This document shows positions 34,426 to 42,119 of a DNA stretch of 64,000 nt, in pieces. A program made the translations under genes and the position numbers. Position 1 is the stretch's first letter; every line of letters begins with the position of its first letter. The stretch comes from JAXGYX01 sp964487355 (GTDB taxonomy: Bacteria; Bacillota; Clostridia; Saccharofermentanales; Fastidiosipilaceae), in contig CAZAPS010000004.1 of NCBI GenBank assembly GCA_964487355.1, positions 23,720 through 87,719 of the forward strand. Reading direction: 5' to 3'. The notes under the pieces were generated by a model that saw only the letters and a list, made by a program, of their open reading frames with translations, made no database searches and was not told the origin of the DNA.

Positions 34426-34453
34426 TTGACTTAATAGTCAACTATAGTAAAAT
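34426..34453 (+). promoter_or_regulatory. promoter with dyad operator for the HPr-like gene
   Basis: TTGACT (34426-34431) and TAAAAT (34448-34453) are separated by 16 bases. The -35 is the left arm of a perfect inverted repeat TTGACT-TAAT-AGTCAA (34426-34441). The leader to ATG 34496 is about 35 bases and contains AAGGAGG. Confidence 0.6.
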
Positions 34454-34495
34454 TATTAAGTAGAGCTGATTACTGAATCCAAGGAGGATTTACTT

Positions 34496-34738
34496 ATGAA
34501 ACTATATAATGTTGATGTTGAAGAATTCGCGAAAATGATACAACAATGCAAAGGCAAAGTCACACTGATCACCGAAGATGGTGATCGACTTGTCACAAAC
34601 AGCATGCTGTCCGCCCTTGTTGGTTTTGCCCCGTTCCTCAAAGTCGCGGAAGCGAAAGAGATCAATGTGGAATGCGAAATTCCCGAGGACAGAGAGCGTG
34701 TCATTAACTTTATGATGAACTATTCCGCTAAGAAATAA
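34496..34738 (+). CDS. small HPr-like fold protein of unknown function
   Basis: The 80-residue protein has a strong AAGGAGG site. It resembles short clostridial proteins of HPr-like alternating beta/alpha pattern (VTLITEDGDRLVTNSMLSALVGFAP, then IPEDRERVINFMMNYS). It lacks the phosphorylatable histidine motif (GIHARPA) of the sugar phosphotransferase HPr, so a phosphocarrier role is unlikely. Similar small proteins have sometimes carried misleading automated names. It is expressed as a single gene, with its own promoter and terminator. The function is not known, and the fold assignment is a judgement by eye. Confidence 0.75.
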   Translation: MKLYNVDVEEFAKMIQQCKGKVTLITEDGDRLVTNSMLSALVGFAPFLKVAEAKEINVECEIPEDRERVINFMMNYSAKK

Positions 34739-34747
34739 TCAGCGAAC

Positions 34748-34776
34748 AAAAAGCATGTGTCTCACACGTGCTTTTT
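34748..34776 (+). terminator. Rho-independent terminator after the HPr-like gene
   Basis: AAAAAGCATGTGT (34748-34760) and ACACGTGCTTTTT (34764-34776) form a 13-base stem with one wobble pair and a three-base loop. The 3' arm provides the T-run. The rest of the gap to 35050 holds the dyad and G-tract listed separately. Confidence 0.85.
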
Positions 34777-34943
34777 GAACGTTTTGTTTAGTGATTTCAC
34801 GGAGCCTGGCAAGCCGGGCTCCATTTATTTGTAAGTCACCACAAAAACTATTTATAATTCCCAAACTTTCTGTCCAATTGTGAAAAAATGATTGATTAAG
34901 TGGTTTTTTGCTGGAAACAGCGACCCCTTGGTGTTATTATTTT

Positions 34944-34975
34944 GTTACATGATTGTAACGAAGCGGTGGGGGGGG
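34944..34975 (+). promoter_or_regulatory. dyad and G8 tract upstream of the deacetylase gene
   Basis: GTTACA-TGAT-TGTAAC (34944-34959) is a perfect inverted repeat that could be an operator. It is followed at 34968-34975 by a run of eight G. The reading frame of the deacetylase stays open upstream through this tract to an ATG at 34892, so length changes in the tract would affect any longer N-terminal form. No clear -10/-35 pair was found. Confidence 0.35.
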
Positions 34976-35050
34976 ACTGCTTATCCTTTGTGCTTCGCAA
35001 TTATCCGCTACCGGCGAAAATTAATTGACAGAATTAGGACATTTTGTTTT

Positions 35051-36319
35051 ATGAATAAAAAAATTATTATTTTAGCTTTGATCGGTATTTGTATCTCCGG
35101 CACTTTGTTTGGTTGCGACAAAACACCACCTCGAAGTGAGATCATTCAGAATATTGATTCCCTGGACTCATCCCAATCCGGCAATTCAATGGATATGAAT
35201 ATGTTGGATCTGAATTTTGGCGGCATCGCTTTGCCCAAAACATATGTGAAGGTCGGAAATATCTCTCACAGTGATCCGAGCGTTGATTCCGTCTTAGACA
35301 GCGAAGACGATGAAAAGATCAACGATTCACAGGTTGAAACGACTGACACTGTATTGAGCGAAACCACTCTTAGCGAGTCGACTGTCGCGACGACTACTCT
35401 CCTCCCCTCTGAGGCACACTCAGAAGTCATGCTCGTCGCCCCCACAGAGCAGGTGACCACCGAGTCCGAGTCCATACCGACGATTCCTTTCATCGCCTCA
35501 CTCACAACGACCACGGCGTCACCGTCCACCGTTCGTTTCGCGCAAAATGAGATCCATCCTTCAATCGCCGCGAAGATAACCCAAACTGTGGACTCTCAAA
35601 CTTCATCAACGACCGGTGAAGTGGTTTCTGTGGAAAACGAATCATCCTCCTCACAGTCTAACCGCGAGTATCCCTTTCAGTCATTGCGAACCGGACTTCC
35701 CGAAGCGGCCACAGGCGGCAAGACCGTCGCTTTGACCTTTGATGATGGACCGAACTCACAGACCATTCATCAACTATTGGACTTGCTGGAACGCTACGAC
35801 ATCGACGCTACATTTTGCCTGTTGGGTGACCGTGCTTTGGGACAAGACGAAGCATTGCGCAGGATGACGGACGAAGGGCATTTACTGGTGAATCATTCCA
35901 CCTCACACCAGGATCTTATAACATTGGATGATGAGGAGTTGATCGAGGAAATCACAATGACCGATCAAATCGTTGGCGACGCGACGGGAGTGAGACCCGC
36001 CTTGATTCGTCCTCCTTACGGAAGCTATGACGATCGAGTTAAGTCGACCATCAACCGCCCCATTCTGAACTGGTCGCTCGACACCAGAGACTGGGACAGT
36101 ATGGATTCAGACAAAATAATCTCAGTTGTCAATGAAAAAGTTAAAGATGGTGATGTCATATTGTTTCATGATATCTATCCATCAACAATCGAGGCGGTGG
36201 AACAGATCATTCCTGATTTAATAAACAAAGGTTTTGTCATCGTGCGCGCGGATGAACTGGTCTCCGCGGACGGAAATCCGATTGAAAACCGGAAAGTCTA
36301 CAGACACAAACCGCAATGA
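35051..36319 (+). CDS. lipoprotein polysaccharide deacetylase (NodB domain)
   Basis: The 422-residue protein has a signal peptide ending in a lipobox LFGC (C22), so it is predicted to be membrane-anchored outside the cell. A Ser/Thr-rich low-complexity linker of about 200 residues follows. The NodB domain starts near 224, with TFDDGP (D231, D232), the metal histidines in NHSTSH (H282, H286), RPPYGSYD, and a late LFHDIY. All expected catalytic motifs are present, so it probably deacetylates peptidoglycan or another surface glycan. ATG 35051 is preferred because the signal peptide starts there. The upstream in-frame extension to 34892 would bury it. Confidence 0.9.
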   Translation: MNKKIIILALIGICISGTLFGCDKTPPRSEIIQNIDSLDSSQSGNSMDMNMLDLNFGGIALPKTYVKVGNISHSDPSVDSVLDSEDDEKINDSQVETTDTVLSETTLSESTVATTTLLPSEAHSEVMLVAPTEQVTTESESIPTIPFIASLTTTTASPSTVRFAQNEIHPSIAAKITQTVDSQTSSTTGEVVSVENESSSSQSNREYPFQSLRTGLPEAATGGKTVALTFDDGPNSQTIHQLLDLLERYDIDATFCLLGDRALGQDEALRRMTDEGHLLVNHSTSHQDLITLDDEELIEEITMTDQIVGDATGVRPALIRPPYGSYDDRVKSTINRPILNWSLDTRDWDSMDSDKIISVVNEKVKDGDVILFHDIYPSTIEAVEQIIPDLINKGFVIVRADELVSADGNPIENRKVYRHKPQ

Positions 36320-36352
36320 CATTTCCGCTCGCTTCTTAATAACTGTTGAAAA

Positions 36353-36404
36353 ATCACAAAGAAAAAAGCTGACTCGTTTACAAGTCAGCTTTTTTCTTTG
36401 TGAT
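36353..36404. terminator. bidirectional terminator between the deacetylase gene and iolE
   Basis: A perfect 22-base stem (36353-36374 with 36383-36404) encloses an eight-base loop. A-rich and T-rich outer arms give a T-run on both strands, so it serves both convergent genes. Confidence 0.95.
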
Positions 36405-36470
36405 AATGAATCTGGTTAAATCATAATTTTGAAAAGATCAAGCCTTCGCGAAAACTAACTATGTCTTGTC

Positions 36471-37364
36471 TCAAAGACCGGTTTTTTCACGGATATAGTT
36501 GCGCGCCTTCAGCGCGTACTCAAACGGATTCGCTTTCGCGGGATCTTGCTCCGCCTCAACCACTACCCAGCCTTTGTAATCATGCTTTGCCAGAATTTCA
36601 AAAATGGCGGTGAAATCGACATCGCCATCACCGGGAACAGTAAATGTGCCCGCGGCCACCGCATCAAGGAAACTCATCTTCTTGTCAATCACTTCCTGGC
36701 GAATCGACATCCGCACGTCTTTCAGATGGACATGTCCCACACGGCCGATATATTTCTCGAGCATTGCCGCGGCGTCCTCGCCGGAGAATGTGAAGTGACC
36801 ACTGTCAAACAACAGATAGACAAGGTCCGGATCGGTCATTTCGAGAAACTTATCAGTTTCCGCTTCGGTTTGCACGCCGGTGCCCATATGGTGGTGATAG
36901 GTGAACATCATACCTTCATCTTTGGCGATCTGTCCCAATGTATTGCAGGTATCAGCAAAGACCTTCCACTGTTCATCGGTAAAAACCGGTTTCTCATCAA
37001 AAATCGGCACAGGTTTTCCCTGAATTGAGTTTCCCTGTTCAGATGCGCCAATAACGGTCGCGCCCATTGCCTTCAGAAAAGATAGTTGCTCTTTGAACGC
37101 TTTGATATTTTCGTCCAATGATTTGGTGGTCGAGAACAATGAGAACCATTGGTTACAAATCTGAATGCCTCGAATGTCCAGCATCGGTTTCAAAACCGCC
37201 GGATCCTTGGGGTATTTCCCGCCAACTTCCGAACCGGTGAATCCGGCCAAAGCCATCTCACTTACGCACTGTTGGAAGGTGTTCTCTTTGCCGAGCTCGG
37301 GCAGATCATCGTTTGTCCAGCCAATCGGAGCAATACCAAGTTTCACGTTATCAGGATTTAACAT
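36471..37364 (-). CDS. iolE: myo-inosose-2 dehydratase
   Basis: This enzyme dehydrates 2-keto-myo-inositol to the trihydroxycyclohexanedione, the second step of inositol breakdown. The 297-residue TIM-barrel protein has the IolE opening LGIAPIGWTNDDLPELG. Metal and substrate blocks are YHHHMGTGVQTEAETD, LLFDSGHFTFSGED and VGHVHLKDVR, and VVEAEQDPAKANPFEYA lies near the C terminus. GAGG precedes ATG 37364. It is the last of the three iol genes here and ends at a bidirectional terminator. The 111-base gap to iolD leaves room for a separate promoter, but none is clear. Confidence 0.95.
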   Translation of the reverse strand: MLNPDNVKLGIAPIGWTNDDLPELGKENTFQQCVSEMALAGFTGSEVGGKYPKDPAVLKPMLDIRGIQICNQWFSLFSTTKSLDENIKAFKEQLSFLKAMGATVIGASEQGNSIQGKPVPIFDEKPVFTDEQWKVFADTCNTLGQIAKDEGMMFTYHHHMGTGVQTEAETDKFLEMTDPDLVYLLFDSGHFTFSGEDAAAMLEKYIGRVGHVHLKDVRMSIRQEVIDKKMSFLDAVAAGTFTVPGDGDVDFTAIFEILAKHDYKGWVVVEAEQDPAKANPFEYALKARNYIREKTGL

Positions 37365-37475
37365 ATTGACCTCTTTTCCGTTTTAGGTTTCAATGCCACG
37401 TCGCGTGCAACCATTATGGCTGAACGCGACGCGGAAAATATCAGAACACGATTCGTTCTATGTTTTCAAGGAACA

Positions 37476-39344
37476 TCAATATACGCGAGCTTCGCTAATA
37501 TATTTTTCCAAGACCTTGCGCGCTTCCAAAACCTCTTCGGATTTCGAAACGGAAGCGACACCGACATGCCACCATGATTCATAACCTTGACTCATCGTCT
37601 TGGGCACAACTTTGACGTCAAACACAGACGGTCCGGAAACATTGTCGCGGCAGTCCTGCAACGCGGCTTTGAGCCCCTCGACGGTGTCAACTGAATAACC
37701 TTTGCACCCCAGTGATTCGCCATTCTTCGCGAAGTCTACGATCATGCGTGGACCTTCCAAGGTCTGATCGTCTTTTGATTTTCTACTCAGGAACACGGTG
37801 CCATAGCTGTTTCCGCCGTGCTCGTTTTGCAGATCCTCAATACAGCCCCAACCCTGGTTGTCAAGAACCATGATATTGACCTTGAGATTTTCTTGGACCA
37901 TTGTGTGGATTTCGGCGTTCAACATGATGTATCCACCGTCACCGACCATCGCGTAGACCTCGACATCATCGTCCGCGGCCATGGCGACACCAAGGGCGCC
38001 ATTCAAGTCATATCCCATGTTGGAGAAACCATATTCAACATGATAGGTTCCCGCGTCGCCGGGTCTCCACATTCTCTGCAGATCGCCGGGCAGACTGCCC
38101 GCGGCGCACACTACAATATCCTGATCGCGGCAGAATTCATTGATCTCGGCGACAGCGCGCACCTGATGCAGACCGTCCGAATGCTCTGAAGCGCGGACTT
38201 CATCTGAAATCTTGATCCACTCTTCTTTCGCATTTTTATATTCGTCGGCATAGGACGCTTTGTAATCGCCCAAAGCCTTGTCAATCGCGATCAATCCTTC
38301 GCGGGCGTCACCCAGAATCGCCTCGCCGTCCATCTTGACAGCGTCAAAGGGTGTGATGTTCAAATTCAGGAATTTGACATCGGGATTCTGGAACAGCCAC
38401 TTTGAAGAGGTGGTAAAGTCTGAAAAACGGGTACCCACACCGATAACAAGATCGGCGTCTCTGCCAATGACGTTGGCCGCTTTAGTACCGGTCACACCGA
38501 TGCCGCCCAGGTTATTGGGATGATCCCAGGCGATGGTGCCTTTGCCCGCCTGTGTCTCACCAAATGGAATGTTGTGGTTCTCGGCGAATGCACGGAAGGC
38601 GTCTCCCGCTTCGGAATAGACCACACCGCCACCACAAATCATAATCGGTTTCTTTGAAGCTTTGATGATCTCGACAGCCCGCTCGATCTGACTTTCAGTC
38701 AGCGCCCTGCGGTCGTTATGCCAAACGCGTTTGCGGAAAAAATATTCCGGATAGTCATAAGCTTCCGCCTCTACATCTTGTGGCATGGCGAGACAAACAG
38801 CGCCCGTGTCGGCGGGATCGGTCAGCACGCGCATCGCGTGGATCGCCGCGCTCATCAACTGTTCGGGCCGTTGAATGCGGTCAAAATAGTGGGTGACCGC
38901 CTTAAAGGAGTCGTTAACGGTGGTTCCGACACTGTCAAATATCTCAGCTTGTTGCAAAACAGGGTCAGGTTGGCGGGAAGCGAATGTGTCTCCCGGCAGA
39001 ACAAGCAATGGAATTCTGTTCGCGGTGGCGCAACCACAAGCGGTGACCATGTTCAACGCGCCGGGGCCAATGGATGATAGGCAAGGAATGATCTCTTTGC
39101 GTTTTTTCTGTTTCGCGTAGGCCATCGCGGCCAGCCCCATGCTTTGTTCGTTTTTCCCTTGATAAAACGTGAGGTTATGATCTTCGAACTCGAGCGCTTC
39201 ACCAACTCCGGTGACACAGCCGTGACCAAAAATGCCAAACATGCCCTTTACAAATTTGTTTTCGACTCCATCGGACTCGACGTACTGGTTGTCCAAAAAT
39301 TTGACCAGGGCCTGAGCCATCGTCAAACGAATTGTTTTTGCCAT
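37476..39344 (-). CDS. iolD: 3D-(3,5/4)-trihydroxycyclohexane-1,2-dione acylhydrolase
   Basis: This thiamine diphosphate enzyme opens the cyclic dione to 5-deoxy-glucuronate in inositol catabolism. The 622-residue protein has the N-terminal MAKTIRLTMAQALVKFLDNQ and FGIFGHGCVTGVGEAL. The central domain follows, then the ThDP-binding motif around VYAMVGDGGYIMLNAEI ending in NIMVLDNQGWGCI. The start is set at ATG 39344, with AAGAGG upstream, rather than an in-frame codon at 39401. It lies between iolE and iolG on the same strand. Confidence 0.95.
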   Translation of the reverse strand: MAKTIRLTMAQALVKFLDNQYVESDGVENKFVKGMFGIFGHGCVTGVGEALEFEDHNLTFYQGKNEQSMGLAAMAYAKQKKRKEIIPCLSSIGPGALNMVTACGCATANRIPLLVLPGDTFASRQPDPVLQQAEIFDSVGTTVNDSFKAVTHYFDRIQRPEQLMSAAIHAMRVLTDPADTGAVCLAMPQDVEAEAYDYPEYFFRKRVWHNDRRALTESQIERAVEIIKASKKPIMICGGGVVYSEAGDAFRAFAENHNIPFGETQAGKGTIAWDHPNNLGGIGVTGTKAANVIGRDADLVIGVGTRFSDFTTSSKWLFQNPDVKFLNLNITPFDAVKMDGEAILGDAREGLIAIDKALGDYKASYADEYKNAKEEWIKISDEVRASEHSDGLHQVRAVAEINEFCRDQDIVVCAAGSLPGDLQRMWRPGDAGTYHVEYGFSNMGYDLNGALGVAMAADDDVEVYAMVGDGGYIMLNAEIHTMVQENLKVNIMVLDNQGWGCIEDLQNEHGGNSYGTVFLSRKSKDDQTLEGPRMIVDFAKNGESLGCKGYSVDTVEGLKAALQDCRDNVSGPSVFDVKVVPKTMSQGYESWWHVGVASVSKSEEVLEARKVLEKYISEARVY

Positions 39345-39577
39345 TACCTTACCTCTTTCTCCTTTTGTATAGTTTCCGACCCTTCTCGGAAAACAATCCA
39401 ATAATCACATTATAGCGAAATTTCTTATGATTCATAGCAAAAAACACCACGCCTCGGATAAGAAACTGCTTCATCGGTATCGGTTGCGATTGGATAGCGG
39501 CGCGTTAGACGGTTCGCACCGACACCGAGTCGAAACATTATGCGGTGACGCTCAATGGTTGTTCATAAAACAAAGCC

Positions 39578-39602
39578 ACCCGCCGCGTTGATCGCGGCGG
39601 GT
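39578..39602 (-). terminator. terminator after iolG
   Basis: ACCCGCCGCG (39578-39587) and CGCGGCGGGT (39593-39602) form a ten-base GC stem with a five-base loop. On the minus strand it is followed by GGCTTTGTTTTA, a moderate T-rich tail. It indicates that iolG and iolD are at least partly separate transcripts. Confidence 0.65.
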
Positions 39603-39618
39603 AGCTGATAAGCGAAAA

Positions 39619-40629
39619 TTAAACTTCCACTTCGACCGGACGCCCTTCCTTAAGGGATTGAGCGGCCGCGTAAGCGATTTGAACAGCGCGGTAACCATCC
39701 ATCTCATTGACGGCGGTCGGTGTGTCCTCAACAATCGCTTTGACAAACGAAGTAAATTGGTCGACAAACGCTCCGGTATAGCGATCAAGGAAGAAATATG
39801 GGATTTTATCCGAAGTGGGCTCATCCACGGTGAACACTTCAACGGTGGATGGCTTATCATTTTCACACTTCGCCAAACCCTTGGATCCCAGCACCTCGAC
39901 TCGTTGATCATAACCATAAACGGCTTGACGGCTGTTGTCGATGGTTCCGATCGCGCCGTTGGCAAACTTCAAAATCACAAGAGCGGTATCAACATCACCG
40001 GCCTCGCCGATGGCGGGGTCGATCAGCACGGTGCCGGTCGCGAAGACTTCGGTCACTTCGCTGCCACTCAGGAAACGAACCATATCAAAGTCGTGAATCA
40101 TCATGTCAAAATAAATGCCGCCCGAGACTTTAATGTAATCTACCGGCGGTGGGGCAGGATCTCGTGATGTGACCCGAACAATATGAGGATCTCCAATTCT
40201 GCCGGAATCGACCATGTCACGAACACGGCGGAAATTGTGATCAAAACGGCGGTTGAAACCGGTCTGGAATTTGACGCCGGTCTCTTTCACAACATCCAAA
40301 ACCTCTCTGATCTTGTCCAGATCCTTGTCGATTGGTTTCTCACAGAAAACAGCTTTGCCCGCTTTGGCGGCGGCGATCGAGATTTCAGCGTGCGTGTCGG
40401 TTGAACTTGCGACAATGACTGCCTCGACTTCGGGGTTGGCGATCAGATCTTTGTAATCTTCGTACGTGTACTTCACGCCCAGCGCTTCAACCGCCTCACG
40501 GCTTTTGTCGATGAAGATGTCTGCCGCGGCGATGACCTCAGCGCCTTCAACAAGCTTGTTAATGTTGTTGATGTGAGTTTGGCCAATTCGTCCGGTACCG
40601 ACGATACCCAGTTTTACTACTCTACCCAT
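39619..40629 (-). CDS. iolG: myo-inositol 2-dehydrogenase
   Basis: This enzyme oxidises myo-inositol to 2-keto-myo-inositol with NAD, the first catabolic step. The 336-residue Gfo/Idh/MocA protein has the Rossmann motif GIVGTGRIGQTH, the conserved EKPIDKD lysine motif (K96-P97 region) and the substrate block GGIYFDMMIHDFDMVRFL with the catalytic His/Asp pair. ATG 40629 has GAGG upstream. A well-formed promoter with a dyad lies 90-120 bases upstream. The cluster lacks iolB, iolC, iolJ, iolA, the regulator and a transporter within the window. The later steps must therefore be encoded elsewhere. Confidence 0.93.
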   Translation of the reverse strand: MGRVVKLGIVGTGRIGQTHINNINKLVEGAEVIAAADIFIDKSREAVEALGVKYTYEDYKDLIANPEVEAVIVASSTDTHAEISIAAAKAGKAVFCEKPIDKDLDKIREVLDVVKETGVKFQTGFNRRFDHNFRRVRDMVDSGRIGDPHIVRVTSRDPAPPPVDYIKVSGGIYFDMMIHDFDMVRFLSGSEVTEVFATGTVLIDPAIGEAGDVDTALVILKFANGAIGTIDNSRQAVYGYDQRVEVLGSKGLAKCENDKPSTVEVFTVDEPTSDKIPYFFLDRYTGAFVDQFTSFVKAIVEDTPTAVNEMDGYRAVQIAYAAAQSLKEGRPVEVEV

Positions 40630-40717
40630 ATTCTTACCTCAAAACCTGTTCGGATGGGGAAAACCCCGGCTGATAGTGTTGATTGGCAATTGTTTTTTAA
40701 TACAATTACATGACATA

Positions 40718-40755
40718 ATTGTACATATACAGTGTCGAATATGTCAACGTGACAC
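40718..40755 (-). promoter_or_regulatory. iolG promoter with operator-like dyad
   Basis: On the minus strand a perfect TTGACA (40747-40742) and TACAAT (40723-40718) are separated by 18 bases. The -35 is overlapped by the dyad TGTCA-ACG-TGACA (40742-40754). A wider GTGTC/GACAC pair spans 40732-40755. It may be the binding site of an inositol regulator, not seen in the window. Confidence 0.6.
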
Positions 40756-40880
40756 AATACTAACTTGATATATATTCGCATTAGTTAGGCGAACCGCACA
40801 GTTTGAATTTGCTTTCGATCATTTTTGGTTTTATGCTTTATAAAAATATTTATCTTCAGGACAAATGAAAAGGAGTGCAT

Positions 40881-42068
40881 ATGCTTGATTTCACATTCAA
40901 AGCGCCTACACAATTTGTGTTTGGAGCCGGATCAGAGAGACAAGTCGGCGAACAGGTACGCGCCATCGGAGCCAATAATGTATTGGTTATATATGGAGGT
41001 GGATCGGTAATCCGTTCCGGTCTGTTGAAGCATGTTCTGCGGTCGCTGGACGATGAGCGGATCACTCACCATCAAATCGGTGGTGTCCAGCCCAATCCGC
41101 GTGTCGAATTGGTGAATGAATGCGTCGATTTCGCGCTCAAAAACAACATTGATCTAATTTTGGGAGTCGGAGCGGGCAGCGTGCTCGACACCTGTAAAGC
41201 GGTGGCCATCGGGGCGGCCAATCCGAAAACCCCTCTGTGGGACTTTTTCTCGTATCAAGTCCCGCTGACTTGCGCACTGCCTGTGGGGTCCGTCATGACG
41301 TTTCCCGCCACCGGCAGTGAAGGCTCCAATTCAAGCGTTATCAATTTTACAAAAAAAGGTTTGAAACGTGGTCTGAACAATGACCATATTCGTCCGGTTT
41401 TCGCGATTATGAATCCCGAATTGACTTATACGTTGTCACTTTTTCAGACGGGTTGTGGTGTGGTCGATATGATGTCCCATATTATGGAACGTTACTTTTC
41501 GAACACGCCCGATGTCCAACTGACCGATCGACTGTCTGAAGGTCTGCTGCGCACCATAATGGAAGCCGCCTCGACTATTCTTGTAGATCCTAAAAACTAT
41601 GGAGCTCGCGCCAATTTGATGTGGGCCAGCACATTGGCTCACAATAATATCTGTGGGGTCGGGCGCGAGCACGACTGGAGCTGTCACGCCTTGGAACACG
41701 AACTTAGTTTTAAATATGACATCGCCCATGGTGCCGGCCTCGCTTTTATCACAATCGCCTGGCTACGCTACCAACTGCCTCGCAATCCTCACAAAATCGT
41801 ACAATTCGCCAAGAATGTCATGGGCGTGACCGAAGGATCAAATGAGATCGAAATCGCCGAACTCGGCATCCGGCGGTTGGCGTCATTTTTCCGAAGTGTC
41901 GGCATGCCACTTACCTTTGAAGAAGGGGGTTGTGATCCGGCTGACATCCCCGAGCTGGTGAAAACCGTCAAACGTCTGCCAAATGGCCTGGCCGGACAAT
42001 ACGCTCCGCTCAACGACGAGGATATCGAGGCGGTCTATCGATTGAGTTGCGAACCTTCTTTTATTTGA
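40881..42068 (+). CDS. iron-containing alcohol dehydrogenase (butanol dehydrogenase-like)
   Basis: This NAD(P)H-dependent enzyme interconverts aldehydes and alcohols in fermentation. The 395-residue protein has the family motif GVGAGSVLDTCKAVAIGA, the iron ligands in GVVDMMSHIMERYF (Asp and His), and HALEHELSFKYDIAHGAGLA (two His). All are conserved, so it should be active. It resembles the NADH-dependent butanol dehydrogenase branch (GREHDWSCHALEH). The start is ATG 40881, with AGGAG five bases upstream; a GTG at 40875 lies within that site. It is divergent from iolG. No clear terminator follows it. Confidence 0.93.
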   Translation: MLDFTFKAPTQFVFGAGSERQVGEQVRAIGANNVLVIYGGGSVIRSGLLKHVLRSLDDERITHHQIGGVQPNPRVELVNECVDFALKNNIDLILGVGAGSVLDTCKAVAIGAANPKTPLWDFFSYQVPLTCALPVGSVMTFPATGSEGSNSSVINFTKKGLKRGLNNDHIRPVFAIMNPELTYTLSLFQTGCGVVDMMSHIMERYFSNTPDVQLTDRLSEGLLRTIMEAASTILVDPKNYGARANLMWASTLAHNNICGVGREHDWSCHALEHELSFKYDIAHGAGLAFITIAWLRYQLPRNPHKIVQFAKNVMGVTEGSNEIEIAELGIRRLASFFRSVGMPLTFEEGGCDPADIPELVKTVKRLPNGLAGQYAPLNDEDIEAVYRLSCEPSFI

Positions 42069-42119
42069 GAACAAGCACTTGACGATCGGTCGGGTAGCCA
42101 CGAATCATCGAAGCTGATT

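Noticed and set aside
35051..36319. Longer start of the deacetylase at 34892
   Set aside because: It would bury the signal peptide and lipobox at residue 75 and beyond, so the annotated start is the internal ATG; the upstream opening is kept only as a finding.
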